DNA of 64,000 nt from Phycomyces nitens (GCA_022702545.1 JAHRBC010000007.1:2976001-3040000), one strand, 5' to 3'. Shown: positions 10,982-22,194, counted from the first letter of the stretch. Program-made: numbers and translations. Notes: generated by a model not told the origin, from the letters alone.

Positions 10982-12868
10982 ATGCATATTGTAACTTTAC
11001 CTGTTGAAATACTGGTGCAAGTAGCAGATTTTTTACCCATCAAGGACAAGCTGTCCTGTACTCTTGTTTGCAAGGAATGGAAAGACCAGTTTCAACAATC
11101 ATTATGGAGACACATAAAAATCAATTCTATCGAAAAACTTGACTTGATATCTGCCTTGGCAAAGCGTCCAACGACCGAGAAGCCACGTAATATGATGACC
11201 CAAAGTATATGGTTCTCAGACAAATACAATGTATACGAGTTCCTGCAGCTTAATATCTTTCAAACATTTCCGAACTTGAGACACCTCAGTATTGGATCCT
11301 TAACTACCCTCGAGAAAAATACATTCCTATCAAATACTACAAATCAATCAAGACCCTTTTCTGATCTGAGAATCCGAATCCCTGATAGTAATTGGACTCT
11401 GAAGACTGAAGATTTTATGACGATTTTGACAAATTTCCCCAATCTTCAAAGCATAGACACTGACGAATGCGACCCAATGATTAACTTAATATTTTCCTTT
11501 GATGATTGTAATATTTTATATGAGAAATTACCTCAGCTAAAGTCAATTACAGCAAAGTTCAAACCCAGTGATTATTACCCAATAATGCAAAGGTCATTTT
11601 CCAGCATTATACCATCACTCTCCATAACATCGTTCAATAATCATGTTATTCTCGATGGCACTCCAGAGATCTACTATTCTTTGTTTCAATATATCAGCTG
11701 CAAGTATCCAAATCTACGTGTGTTAAAATTTTCAACCCTTACAACCTCGACCGACGACTCTTTCAGAGACGGTAGACGCGGTAGACGTAGTATACAGAAT
11801 AGACAAGAGGAACAGCAACCGAACATACAATCGATTGAAGCAGCATTTCAACACTTGGAAACGGTTCATTTTTTCGGTTGTGAAGAAACACCATGGGTGC
11901 ATTCAATCTTTTGGAACATGGTTTGCTGTTCACGTATTCCACTCAAAAATATAAAGTATACATGTTTAGACTCATTACATCAAACGTATTCAACGGAAAT
12001 ATTTTTTAAACAAGTATTACAAGCAGTTTCAACAACTCTCAAAAGATTTTGTTTTGAAAGACGTCTCGCCGGCCATCCCACCGATATCTTTATCCCTGAT
12101 TTTGGCTACTGTCCACGGCTGATTAATCTAGAAATCAGTGGTTTCAACATATACCTTGAAATCAATAATGTATTGGACAACTGTACAGCCATACGACGAT
12201 TAAAGTATTCCAACGGTTACTTGCGTATTGGAGCGAATACACACGATAAAAGTAAACAACATGGGCTGAAAGAGTTGATATTGGATAGCGTTATTGCAAA
12301 GTCCAGTGTATTTAATTACATATCTCTTCGATGCAGACGGCTAGAGTACATGAGCTTGACTAGGACCCAGATTGGTGGACCAATATCTTCTGAATTTGAA
12401 AGCTTATCCGTTGACATGTCGTACACACACTTTAAGCGATTGGAAATGCATTGCGTCCAATTCTATTCATCAGAGGAGGAAATGAATACAAACACAGCCA
12501 TCAATATGATGTTACTATCCCAGTTGACTACTCCAGTGGATCCAACCGAAAACAAGGCAGATTGCGATCCTATATCTGGTGTAGAGTCCATAGGCTTATT
12601 CCATTGTCTTTGTAAAATGTCACGATTTACATGCGAGGCAGGAATTGCACAGCGACAAATAAAAGTATTCCACGACACTCCCGAATACAACCAAGATTGC
12701 AGATTCAAAGAAAGTGTTGTTTTTGGACGAGAGAATGGACCTTTATATGAGTATCATATGAGGAACTCATTGAGAATACGCCTTGGTAAAAAATTTACAG
12801 AATTCAAGTGTGGTAACATAATCAAGTATAATTTGCCTTTACTCTGTAATCATAAGTATAGCCGATAA
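10982..12868 (+). CDS. F-box protein with leucine-rich-like repeats (copy 3)
   Basis: Single exon, 628 aa. The F-box is at residues 4-45 (LPVEILVQVADFLPIKDK, then CTLVCKEWKDQF). Leucine-rich segments follow (NLRHLSIGSL, NLRVLKFSTL, CPRLINLEIS, RRLEYMSLTRTQIGG). Around residues 260-275 there is an Arg/Gly-rich insertion (RDGRRGRRS) absent from copy 1. The N-terminal half is moderately similar to copy 1, but residues about 368-579 are nearly identical, and the last 50 residues diverge again. This mosaic makes the recognition surface of copies 1 and 3 partly shared. Expected role is an SCF substrate receptor of unknown target. A TA microsatellite lies about 50 bp upstream. Confidence 0.85.
   Translation: MHIVTLPVEILVQVADFLPIKDKLSCTLVCKEWKDQFQQSLWRHIKINSIEKLDLISALAKRPTTEKPRNMMTQSIWFSDKYNVYEFLQLNIFQTFPNLRHLSIGSLTTLEKNTFLSNTTNQSRPFSDLRIRIPDSNWTLKTEDFMTILTNFPNLQSIDTDECDPMINLIFSFDDCNILYEKLPQLKSITAKFKPSDYYPIMQRSFSSIIPSLSITSFNNHVILDGTPEIYYSLFQYISCKYPNLRVLKFSTLTTSTDDSFRDGRRGRRSIQNRQEEQQPNIQSIEAAFQHLETVHFFGCEETPWVHSIFWNMVCCSRIPLKNIKYTCLDSLHQTYSTEIFFKQVLQAVSTTLKRFCFERRLAGHPTDIFIPDFGYCPRLINLEISGFNIYLEINNVLDNCTAIRRLKYSNGYLRIGANTHDKSKQHGLKELILDSVIAKSSVFNYISLRCRRLEYMSLTRTQIGGPISSEFESLSVDMSYTHFKRLEMHCVQFYSSEEEMNTNTAINMMLLSQLTTPVDPTENKADCDPISGVESIGLFHCLCKMSRFTCEAGIAQRQIKVFHDTPEYNQDCRFKESVVFGRENGPLYEYHMRNSLRIRLGKKFTEFKCGNIIKYNLPLLCNHKYSR
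12083..12719 (+). repeat. F-box conversion tract, copy 3 side
   Basis: Partner of 5253-5889: same length, no gaps, about 22 mismatches by eye, with abrupt loss of similarity at both borders. Confidence 0.9.
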
Positions 12869-14325
12869 TATATCCTGCCAATTATTCTGAATTGTATTAA
12901 GTATATATTAAATATATTAAAGTCTTTATATTTTTATTTGGTTTAATTTAATAAAAACGACTACAAAAGGATTACGGAAAGACATACAGCACATTTGGAT
13001 ATACACATTATTTTCTTATATAAAAATCTAGAGGTAAAATAAGATGTAATATTTGCCATCATGAAATATATAGCTCATAACAAAATCTAGTCATTAGATT
13101 ATTAAGATTGCTTAAAATGCCGAGTAAGAAATACATGTTTGAGAAAAATAATTCCAAGTACAGAAATATAATATTAATTAAACAACCATAAATATGATAA
13201 AGATAAAAGATATATTTTTTGCCTTTAGTACAGCAATAAAAATATCATTTCTTTGGGTAAAAATCATGAGCACAGCTTATACTCATACATTGGCTACATT
13301 TCTCAATAATGGTCCAAAATCGACTACAATATATCAAAAAAGAAATAATCTCATTTATTACAATATTGATAATTTATATAAACTTATACCACAAAAAAGA
13401 AAATCGTTTTGGTTCTGTCAAATCAAGGATACAACTTATTTATGGACTATTGGGTATCTCCACTTTATTAGAGCTATTGTTTTTGTCTCAATTCCAAAAA
13501 ATCATCAAGTTTTTGCTATTAAAGACCCAAAATAAACCTCCGATTTCGATAAACAGCCTCTTTTCCCATAGTGTTCTCTTTTGACACACTCACCAAATAT
13601 TAACATATTTATCATATTTATCCAATTTATCTAATATTAACTATCCAGAGATAATCCCACTCCAACCTGCCCTTCTACTTACAATCATACCGAGCCACGG
13701 CGTTTTCTTGTATTCTATTCCTTCCTAATCTATAATATGCGTTCCCCTAAATTTAGGAAGCCTTTGACAGAACAATGGTACCACAACGGCTGTACGCATT
13801 ATCTGCCAAAAAAGAAAAAGAAAAAGAAAGTAAATCATATAAAAATGTCTACAAGCTATTAGTAATTACAGTCATTATATTAGCCTACACTATATTAAAC
13901 TCTAATAAACTATATAGCTACGGAATTTTCGCTGTTTAATATCGCCTAGATATTCAAATTCAATAAATAATAAAAGTTATACAAGCAGTAAAGAAAAATC
14001 GTCTAAAAGCAGAGATTATCAAGCTATTGAGCCGTTGCAGGGCGTCAAACCCTCACATAATATGAAGGATTCTCACAGTGGTAAGTCATAGAGCTCACAT
14101 GACTTGATCACTCTGTCAAATAAAAGTTTGACTGAAAATTTTCCCATAAAAAATAAACAACAGTGGGAACTTGGGGAGAGCGCCTTTCTCTTGTACACCA
14201 GCTTACTACTTTTCATTGCTGACCTCAGCTTGGGCCCTTTTTTGCCGATGACGATGTAAGTACGCATTGCAATTAGCACATTACAAACAACATCACTAAC
14301 TAGACACGGTCTTATGTACTTTAGA
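12869..14325. other. Start of a gene desert; no gene seen
   Basis: AT-rich. An ATG frame of 113 codons at 13194-13535 has no recognisable domain and overlaps another similar-sized frame; I treat it as chance. About 13585-13680 is rich in C, T and A and poor in G. Confidence 0.5.
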
Positions 14326-14494
14326 CCGTGGACTGTGGACTGTGGACTGTGGACTGTAGAGCGGATTTTTGACAGTGGATTTGCAGATTGTGGATGTGGG
14401 ATGTAGATGTGGATGTGGATGTGGACTGTAGACTGTGGACTGTAGATGTGGATGTGGATGTGGATGTGGATGTGGATGTGGACTGTCGACTGTA
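14326..14494. repeat. Mixed 6/7 bp minisatellite
   Basis: Two related short units alternate: a 7 bp unit TGTGGAC (several copies at about 14327-14358 and again near 14420-14440) and a 6 bp unit TGTGGA (about 14400-14425 and 14440-14482). The two units differ by one base, so one array seems to have arisen from the other by slippage. The G-rich strand is the + strand. No coding role is apparent. Confidence 0.9.
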
Positions 14495-14633
14495 AGTACC
14501 TCTTCTTTTTATTTGTAATCGCCAAGTAAACCATAAGCCTAATACTATGTATAGCTCTTTTCCCATAGACACGAAAGTGCGTGGGGAGGTTATCCCACTG
14601 CCTTAATGGTGGTGGGGTTCCAGGGTCTCAAAA

Positions 14634-14728
14634 TGTGGGGCGTCCGCAGCCAGGTATTCGTTCAAGCCGGTATCTGGTGGGAGGAAATTTGCAGGTTGAA
14701 AAAGTAGGGCGTCTACTACCTACGGGTG
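14634..14728 (+). repeat. 95 bp direct repeat, copy a
   Basis: It begins TGTGGGGCGTCCGC and ends CTACCTACGGGTG, and matches 14771-14865 with about 4 mismatches. Both copies are much more GC-rich than their surroundings. They contain GTTCAAGCC, which fits the RNA polymerase III B-box consensus, but I could not find a convincing A-box. Confidence 0.85.
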
Positions 14729-14770
14729 AGGGGAAGTATTGTGGTAGCCATGCATCTGCAAGGTCTTAAG

Positions 14771-14865
14771 TGTGGGGTGTCCGCAGCCAGGTATCTGTTC
14801 AAGCCGGTATCTGGTGGGAGGAAGTTTGCAGGTTGAAAAAGTAGGGCGTCTACTACCTACGGGTG
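14771..14865 (+). repeat. 95 bp direct repeat, copy b
   Basis: Second copy of the unit at 14634-14728, spaced 137 bp start to start. The spacer (GAGGGGAAGTATTGTGGTAG onwards) is not repeated. Function unknown. Confidence 0.85.
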
Positions 14866-15430
14866 TTGGGGAATCGTGGGACAAAGTGCTTGACGAAGCA
14901 CAAATAAATGCGTACGTATTTATTTAATATCATGATGATGACCTTGCTTACATATGAATTACCTATATGAATTCAAAAAAGCATTATCTGAATGATAACC
15001 TTAAATAATTACGTTTTATTTTATTGTTTAATTTATCAATGACTAGTAATAATAATAATAATAATAAATTCAATATATACCATACAACACAATTCATATT
15101 CAAAGTTTTTATAATCGCAATAAACTAATACAAGTACGAACTGGATGAATCCAAGTCTGGATCGTTTTCAATTTCTTGCACCCGAAAACAATTCCGTATA
15201 TTAGCTGTGATCATTTAGTTACATACAAATCGCTCCTTATAATCAATATACAATCAATATTAGTCTATATTACACCGCCCACCATAGAATCCATTACCAA
15301 GCTTGTATCTGATCTCTGTTGATTTGACCGCAATCCACATAATTTAGTAATATCAAAAAATAAGAATAATATACTCTCTCAGTCCCCTTGACACATTCGA
15401 TCAATTTAACCAGCTAAAAAATATTCACTG

Positions 15431-16118
15431 CAAAAAATCCCACCCAAAATCCCGATCCATCATATCCATCTTTAAACCTTTTCATTAGTCTTTCAACCCT
15501 TTTTCTACTAATCCATCCTCTATTAAATCATTTATTCAATACACTCAATACTAACCCAATCAAGTCTAAACACTTGTTCGCTCAATAATCCCATATTTCA
15601 AAAAAACTCCATAAATCCATCCCATCTTATCCATACTCGATCATTACATCCACAATCTCCTTCAATTTCATCAATTCAATCAATTCAATCAATTCAATCA
15701 ATTCAATCAATTCAATCAATTCTCCCCTCTCAACCGCTCTCAACCACAAACACACATATAATAATCATTTAAAATCCACATATCCCACTTCAACAACTCT
15801 TTTTCACTTTATACAAACTATACTTTCTCCACAAATCCTTAAATCCCCCAATTCTTATCATACCCCCCTATCTAACCTCAATTTTCAATCCTTACTCACA
15901 AAATACAATCATACAATATATATCATACAATATATTACATACTTATCTCAACAGCATCAAACTAATCCACTCAAATTCAATAAAACTCACTCTCATCCTT
16001 CTACCCCTTCTCTTCAATCAATCAACAAAATATTTCATTTTTACTCAACCTCACTCCCAAACCCTTATCTTCTCAACCCATATAAATACAATCTCTCATA
16101 TTCCTCACCTTTACAATT
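15431..16118. other. Strand-asymmetric tract almost lacking G
   Basis: On the + strand I count only 8 G in 688 bases (15454, 15488, 15564, 15576, 15580, 15639, 15736, 15954), while C is abundant (about 19 of 60 in the line at 15781). There is no G at all from 15737 to 15953 or from 15955 to 16118. Both edges are sharp. There is no long open frame on either strand. Apart from the short repeat at 15670-15721 the tract is not a simple tandem repeat. Cause unknown. Confidence 0.9.
15670..15721 (+). repeat. 9 bp tandem repeat (TCAATTCAA)n
   Basis: Five to six exact copies of the 9 bp unit lie inside the G-depleted tract. The unit and spacing do not fit a CRISPR array. Confidence 0.9.
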
Positions 16119-17429
16119 GTCAGATAACTATCGTGTGTAATATTTCGGAATCTACACCCGTAATGTTTTTTATTTTGGAGACAAAAATAGGAGAAAACAC
16201 AATTTATGATTATTACCCACGATAGTGACTTATGATTTAGAGATACATTGTGTAATTATCCTTTGCTGGCTCTTTCAAAATATTATCAAACTGTATAACA
16301 TAATAATGAGATACTAGTTTGATAAAAGTCGATAAATATATACCTCACATACCAAAATTTACTACAATAACACTCTATGAGTGATATTTTAAATGTATAA
16401 TTTACGCTAGTGAAGAGAAGAAATTGTTTTTCTGATAAAAAAGTATCTTTGAAAAAACTTGTAAGGTCTGGATTCCGTGAGTAATATTTTCTGGGTACAA
16501 CTTTAAAGTATAATCTTCTAAATGTATCAGACCTTGTTTTTTATATTATTATATAAATGGTCCCAGTCCCAGTCCTAACCTTAAACTTATATACTGAATT
16601 GATAACAGATAGCATGTGTGCATCGTCGGTTGGATACGTTTTGAAAAAGACTACAAGCATTTGACAAATAGTTTTTTCCCTGTTTATTTTAAAAGCAGAG
16701 TATTCTTTTTGATATTTTCAACTCTTGCTTTCCATTTTTTTTACAATTACATCTCTTTCACCTGTGTACATCTTCTTATTTGATATACACATGAACTTGA
16801 ACATATACTCGTCATTTACTCTGATATTTTGCTCATACACATAATTGCGTAAGTTTATAGACATGAAGGTCTCTATGTGTCTTGACTATTAACGATAAAA
16901 TTGTTTTTTATAATATAAAATAAAGCTTCAAATATATAAAACATGACAAAGGAACATTCAACACCAAGATATTCTGACTGGAAGGCAAGTCTTTGACTGA
17001 TCAAGAGTCTTCAGCCCATAATTCCCTAAACGCAAATTATCTGCCTATCTTTATTCTCAACTCGTCACCGAGAATTGATGGTAAGCTTAAAGTATAAGAC
17101 ATGAGCCAAGACTAATGAATGTGTCAGGCCCTGATTTCCGAGCAATAAGATGGACATAAACTGTGCGGCCCACAAAAAGCATAAAGGCTATTGCAATTAC
17201 TATGAATGAACAGAGGTCTACAAAGAGTCTAATACCAGAAGAGGTAAAGTGATTTTTACATTAGCATCTAGTTATAGTCCTAGCCCCTCTCCAAGTAGAG
17301 GGAGATGAGATTAGAATATGGCAATTTGACAGAATAGAATAGAATGGAATACTATATTAACATATAGTTGTGTAATTGTCTACATTCAAAATAAAATAAA
17401 CATTGATTTTTGACCCGCTTACTTGGTCT
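16119..17429. other. Gene desert, no feature recognised
   Basis: AT-rich. ACTATCGTG near 16129 reappears in inverted form (CACGATAGT) near 16219, a weak inverted pair of unknown meaning. No coding region or RNA was recognised. Confidence 0.5.
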
Positions 17430-17663
17430 CCACAATTTGCAAAATTGTGGATTTATTTGAGCCGAAAAAAATGAGGGAAGGGAGGGGGGCAATGTCTTTT
17501 TTTAATAATCGAAGCGTAGCTTTGATTATTCAAAAAAAGTATTAAATTGTTATTGATTTTGCTTTGCAAAATCAATTGTAATACAAGTAATAGAATTACC
17601 ATGTTCATATAGCATAGCATGTCTTTTAATATACGAGCGAAGCTCGTTATAAATATTAAATAA
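17430..17663. repeat. Cluster of four hairpins with three-base loops
   Basis: Hairpin 1, 17430-17450: arms CCACAATTT/AAATTGTGG, loop GCA, perfect. Hairpin 2, 17496-17539: arms of about 20 nt around AATAATCGAAGC/GCTTTGATTATT, loop GTA, one mismatch and one bulge. Hairpin 3, 17552-17576: arms ATTGATTTTGC/GCAAAATCAAT, loop TTT, perfect. Hairpin 4, 17625-17658: core ACGAGC/GCTCGT, loop GAA, with AT arms continuing after a bulge. Four such structures in about 230 bp is far more than expected by chance even at this AT content. Hairpins 2 to 4 have a GC step at the base of the loop. Confidence 0.8.
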
Positions 17664-19545
17664 ATAAATAAAAACCTATTAAATAATACATTTGATTTGA
17701 TATTTTAAAATGCTGTTTTTTCAGGCCAATGCATATAACCACTAGATAGACTACAATTAGCCAATCTAAAACCATTACTTTCAATATAACAAGGTGGTAT
17801 CACTTGTAATATATTCAACTGCACCGAATAATCAATTATTTCCAGCGTTATTAAATATGATAAATAAATGTATTATTCTGCTGTGCACTGACATTCACTC
17901 ACCAAAGATGAATTTGAAAAGCTGGCGTCAAACGGCAAATTCGAAAAGCAAAAGAGACTGAATGTATCTGTCTTTAAATATATAAGAAATGGAGATTAAA
18001 AGTCCAACTTTACCACTGTAACTCTTAACGTCGGAATTGCATTTTCGAGCTATTTACAACTCCGCGGACCCGATTATTTTAGAATCCCGCACGCCCATCT
18101 GTTTATTCGTTTTTTAATTGCTTCTAGCTCTTTAATGAAGTTGTTTTCAGCTAAAAGTAATAGGTAGAAGCCGAGAAAAAGAAGTTTTGCCATGGTTAGT
18201 TGAGACGCATCTTATTAAGCTCAAGTGTACAAAGCGGCGCTGTAACCATTAACCTTTTTTTGCTTTTTAGAGTTTTACTTTATTGGGACCTACCAAATTT
18301 TAAAAACATATAGATCCTTTTTGTTAGTATAATAATGGTAGTTGGTATATACACATATATTCTTGAATTGCACAAATATTAATCTTTACTAGAGTGTCTA
18401 CAGCTCAACTAAAATACAAATCCAAAACAAAAGAAGTAGGCCGTACGGTGCCTTGAGGAAATTAATGTTCAATTCTCGGTAAGGTTATAATACAAAATAT
18501 ACAGGATAGTAATAACCAACTCTTGAATATCCTGATTTCTGATTTTCCAGCTCAAAGCCTTTTAACCAAGGTAATAAAATGAAATATCATCTCCAAGATA
18601 GATATCGACAAGTAAAAATAAACAAAAAATGGTTAATTGCTGACACCCCATATATTCACCTTTTGTCATTTCTGATACATATTTGACATTCCAACTGAAA
18701 GCCATTCGTCTCACAATTGCTCGAAATGGAGTACCACTTTGTAGCGTTTAAAGACAATGTAAGCAATCATCAGATATTACACAAGAGTGTGGAATGAGCA
18801 ATTTTGGACCAAGAATTCAAGCATCCTTGATATTTTATGACAAGAATTGAATGTAAAACTATTTAATGTATTTTTGCTAATAAATAAATAAATAATGTTT
18901 TGCAAAACAGCTCCTTTAATACGATGCCTGCAGTACAAACATTTGCTTATCTTCCCCTGTACCATAATTTAAATGGCGACCTGATATATCTTCGCTGTTG
19001 GAGAGGTCTCTTGTGATAAAAGAAGAGTCTTGGGCAAGCGTTGGCAGGGTTCATGTTATATATATATATATACTTTATATATATATATATTTACCTTGTG
19101 CCTTTGACTAACCAAACCTGCTCACGTTTAGATATCGGCTCGGGAATCAGCCACCATCTCAACAATTGGTAGTTGGACAATCTTAGTTCCTATGAATTTC
19201 CAAATCTGCTGGCTCGATCAAACTAATGGTAGGATTAGTTGGCTATTTAGGCTTAGGGTCAAAATGTCAAAAAACTAAAAAGAAAAAGCATAAATCCCAA
19301 ATGCATACTCATATATATTATATTATATTATATTATTTATTAAATTATCTTACTTACATTATAAGCGATACATGTTATTAGCAATATTATAGTATGGTAT
19401 AGTATAGTATAAGATAAGATAAGATCAACATAATATAAGTATAAAAGCACAAATACTCTTGGAGAGATTTAAAACAAATAATGCATTTTTGGCTGTTGCC
19501 AAGAAACCCCCACGCATTTTTTTTCCATCTTTCCTCTTCTTGGGT
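17664..19545. other. Gene desert up to DHH1 3' end
   Basis: AT-rich. Contains TA microsatellites at about 19058-19090 and short tandem ATAGT and AAGAT units at about 19391-19425, just downstream of DHH1. No gene recognised. Confidence 0.5.
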
Positions 19546-21267
19546 TTAGAGAGGTTTAGGCTTGGGTTTTCCTGCAGCCGTTTGATTTGGTGCCCTTCTG
19601 CCACCTGCATTGTTACCATTGTTACCTCCACCATTTCCGTTTCCATTTCCATTTCCATTTCCATTATTGCGCCCGTTCTGTCGCCAATGGCTCTGTTGGC
19701 GACCATAATCTTCGTGTGGTAAGCCTGCCTGCTGCTTTTGCTGGCGTGCTGTGGCTGCTGCTGCCTCTCGGTCTGGTTGCTGTACCTGGGCATCTTCAAG
19801 TGAGCTGGGTGCGACATAAAGACGTTTGTCGATAATCGGTGGGATTGGCTGGATCTCGGTACCCAACTCACGTTCGATCTTGTAGAGGTTGAATCGATCC
19901 TCGTAGGTGATCAAGTTGATTGCCAGGCCGAGATGTCCGAAACGACCAGAACGACCAATACGATGGAGATATGTTTCTGCGTTCTTTGGAAAGTCAAAGT
20001 TGATCACCACATTTACAGCCTGGATATCGATACCACGCGTCAACAGATCTACTCACATATCAGTATATATTATGCCTATATATATACACCCACTAATATC
20101 TATATTTTTTTTTACCTGAACACACAAGATTGCGACACACTCCGTTTCTAAAGTCGTGGAATACTCTGTTACGATGGCTCTGGAGCATCTTTGCATGCGA
20201 ATAGAAACATGAGTAGCCTAATTCTGTGATTTTCTTGGCTAGGAGTTCGACACGGTTGGTTGAATTGCAAAAGATGATTGATTGGTTGATCTGGAGTTTA
20301 GAGAAGAGGGTGTTGAGGCAATGGACTTTCTGCTTTTCTTCAACATAGGCATAGTACTGGGTAACGCCTCGGAGGGTGAGTTCGTCCATCAGATTGATCT
20401 CGTAAGGCTTGATAAGAAATTTTTCTTTGAAATGTTTAACTACGAGGGGGAATGTAGCACTGAAAAGCATGATCTGACGGTCTTTTGGAAAGAAGTCGAT
20501 GAGCTGTTCGATGATGGGTGTGAATTCAGGCGAAAGAAGTTTGTCAGCTTCGTCCATCACAAATGTCGTGGCTTCACTAAAGTCAGCCACGCCCTTTGAA
20601 GCGAGATCGAGGAGACGTCCTGGCGTACCCACAATCACATGAACTGGCTCACTGAGACGCATGATGTCGTCCTTCAAAGTGGTTCCTCCAGTGGTCACCA
20701 TCACCTGGACGTCCAGGTGCTTACCGAGATTTTTACAGACCTGAGATGTTTGCAGGGCTAATTCACGAGTGGGTACTAATAGTAGAGCTTGGACTTTGGG
20801 TTTCTTTGCATTGATCTTTTCGAGGGTAGGAATAACAAACGCAGCAGTTTTTCCTGTGCCGTTCTTGGCCCTTGCAAGTACATCTCTGCCGGTCAAGGCA
20901 ATTGGGATTGCTTCCTCCTGAATAGGCGATGGTCGCTCGAATCCAGCTTCAAAGATACCCATCAGCAATTCACGCTTGAGAAAATAATCCTCAAATTCAT
21001 TGCCTTTTGTTGCAGTGACATCCTATATAACATGGGCATGTATGTATTAGGATTCGTTGCAACACACCACCCCACAACCAAAACACACAATCAATACACT
21101 CTAGATTTCTAACCTCTGTTTGTGGCCGGGTGTCTTTGGGTGGGAAGACAATTGACTTTTTCCAGTTGTCTGTTTCATGGCTAGAACGAGATGTTTGTAA
21201 ACAATAGATTTAAACCAAATCTGATGGGACATTACCTCAATGGCTGGCTTGTGGATGGATGAGACAT
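19546..21267 (-). CDS. DHH1: DEAD-box RNA helicase Dhh1/DDX6
   Basis: Four exons by phase: 21267-21236, 21180-21114, 21022-20116, 20048-19546, giving about 502 aa. The N-terminus has the family-specific [10 protein letters not shown], then the Q motif (GFERPSPIQ, about residues 60-68), Walker A AKNGTGKT (about 85-92), [20 protein letters not shown] (about 190-193), SAT (about 221-223) and, in exon 4, [13 protein letters not shown] and [10 protein letters not shown]. This is the decapping activator and translational repressor of P-bodies, a partner of Pat1, Edc3 and the Ccr4-Not complex. The tail after the helicase core is Gln-rich and then Asn-Gly-rich (a short NGNGNGNGNG repeat from repeated GGAAAT units), a low-complexity end typical of fungal Dhh1 proteins and likely to aid condensation. 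Start is the only ATG joining in phase. It is divergent from the UVRAG-like gene. Confidence 0.95.
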
Positions 21268-21817
21268 TTTAAACAAATTTTGATTGTGAAATGGTTGAAA
21301 TATATAAAAAAGAAGGAGGAGCTTGGGTTGAACTATAAGATGATGCAGAACAACAGTAAGTATCCAGCCCAATCAAACCTGTCCAACATAACAAACTTGC
21401 CTTGTGATTGGGAGCGGTTTGTTTTTTTGGGGGGGAGAGTAGAAGTGCAGTATTGAAATGTACGTGAAATGAAGAGTGTGCTCTTTCCTTTTGGTTTTTT
21501 TTGTTGTTTCTTTTGTACTGAATGTATCTAGAGAACTTCTTTTTTTTTTCCTTTTTTCCCTTGAGGAGAAGAAAATATATAAAAGAGGAGAAGGAAATAA
21601 AATGGAATAAAGTAATATAAAAAAAAGTACGGTAAAAATGAAAGAAAAGCACACAAAGAGAAGGATGGGCTGGCCTGTATTTTTTTAAGCCGTATTATAC
21701 AACTATCCTTGAACCTCTTTTTTTTTTTTTTTTTTCCATCTATTTTTTAGGCTGGCTTGGGTTCCAAAGTGTGTGAGAAAGGGAGTTGAAGAGGGGGTTG
21801 GGCTATTTGCACCTGAA

Positions 21818-21825
21818 TGACGTGG
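21818..21825 (+). promoter_or_regulatory. CRE-like site TGACGTGG
   Basis: First of three TGACGT motifs (others at 21936-21942 and 22031-22037) within 220 bp upstream of DHH1. TGACGT is the core bound by CREB/ATF-type bZIP factors. The third reads CCAATTTGACGTC; a close match, CCAATTTGACGTGA, occurs at 36327-36340 between the aldolase gene and ELP4. Binding is inferred from motif only. Confidence 0.4.
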
Positions 21826-21935
21826 CCAGGTTTAACTGCCTATTTTAATAATCTTAATATATATATATAAAAATATATGTGTGTGCGTATTATTTTTTCA
21901 GAGATTGCAAAAGGGGCTGGACTATTGGCACTTTA

Positions 21936-21942
21936 TGACGTG
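21936..21942 (+). promoter_or_regulatory. CRE-like site TGACGTG
   Basis: Second TGACGT motif upstream of DHH1, inside the second copy of a weak direct duplication. Confidence 0.35.
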
Positions 21943-22030
21943 TCCACGCTTTATCTATTTTTATAAAAAAAAGGGTGAAAAGAAGAAGAAAGCAACCTTT
22001 ACAACAATACATTATTTCGTACAGCCAATT

Positions 22031-22037
22031 TGACGTC
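22031..22037 (+). promoter_or_regulatory. CRE-like site TGACGTC with CCAAT
   Basis: Reads CCAATTTGACGTC, joining a CCAAT box to a CRE half-site. The same combination occurs upstream of ELP4 at 36327. Confidence 0.4.
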
Positions 22038-22187
22038 TTTTAATAAAACTGCAGCAATTAATTGCAGACCATTAATTATCCTAGCCCTACAAAGACTATT
22101 TCAATATTCCAATTAGCAGATTGATTGTGCCTATCAAGGGAGGTTGCAAAACAGCGTTTTTGTTATATTGCCTAAAAACATATTGTC

Positions 22188-22194
22188 CACGTGA
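22188..22194 (+). promoter_or_regulatory. E-box CACGTGA
   Basis: One of three CACGTGA sites upstream of the UVRAG-like gene (about 940 bp before its ATG). CACGTG is the core recognised by bHLH factors. Confidence 0.35.

Noticed and set aside
13194..13584. Two overlapping + strand frames of 113 and 91 codons
   Set aside because: Composition follows the AT-rich background, with no motif or homology signal; overlapping frames of similar length suggest chance.
15670..15721. Possible CRISPR-like array
   Set aside because: The 9 bp units are contiguous with no spacers, in a eukaryotic low-complexity tract.
16128..16229. Inverted pair ACTATCGTG / CACGATAGT as element ends
   Set aside because: Only nine bases, without extension or a target duplication.
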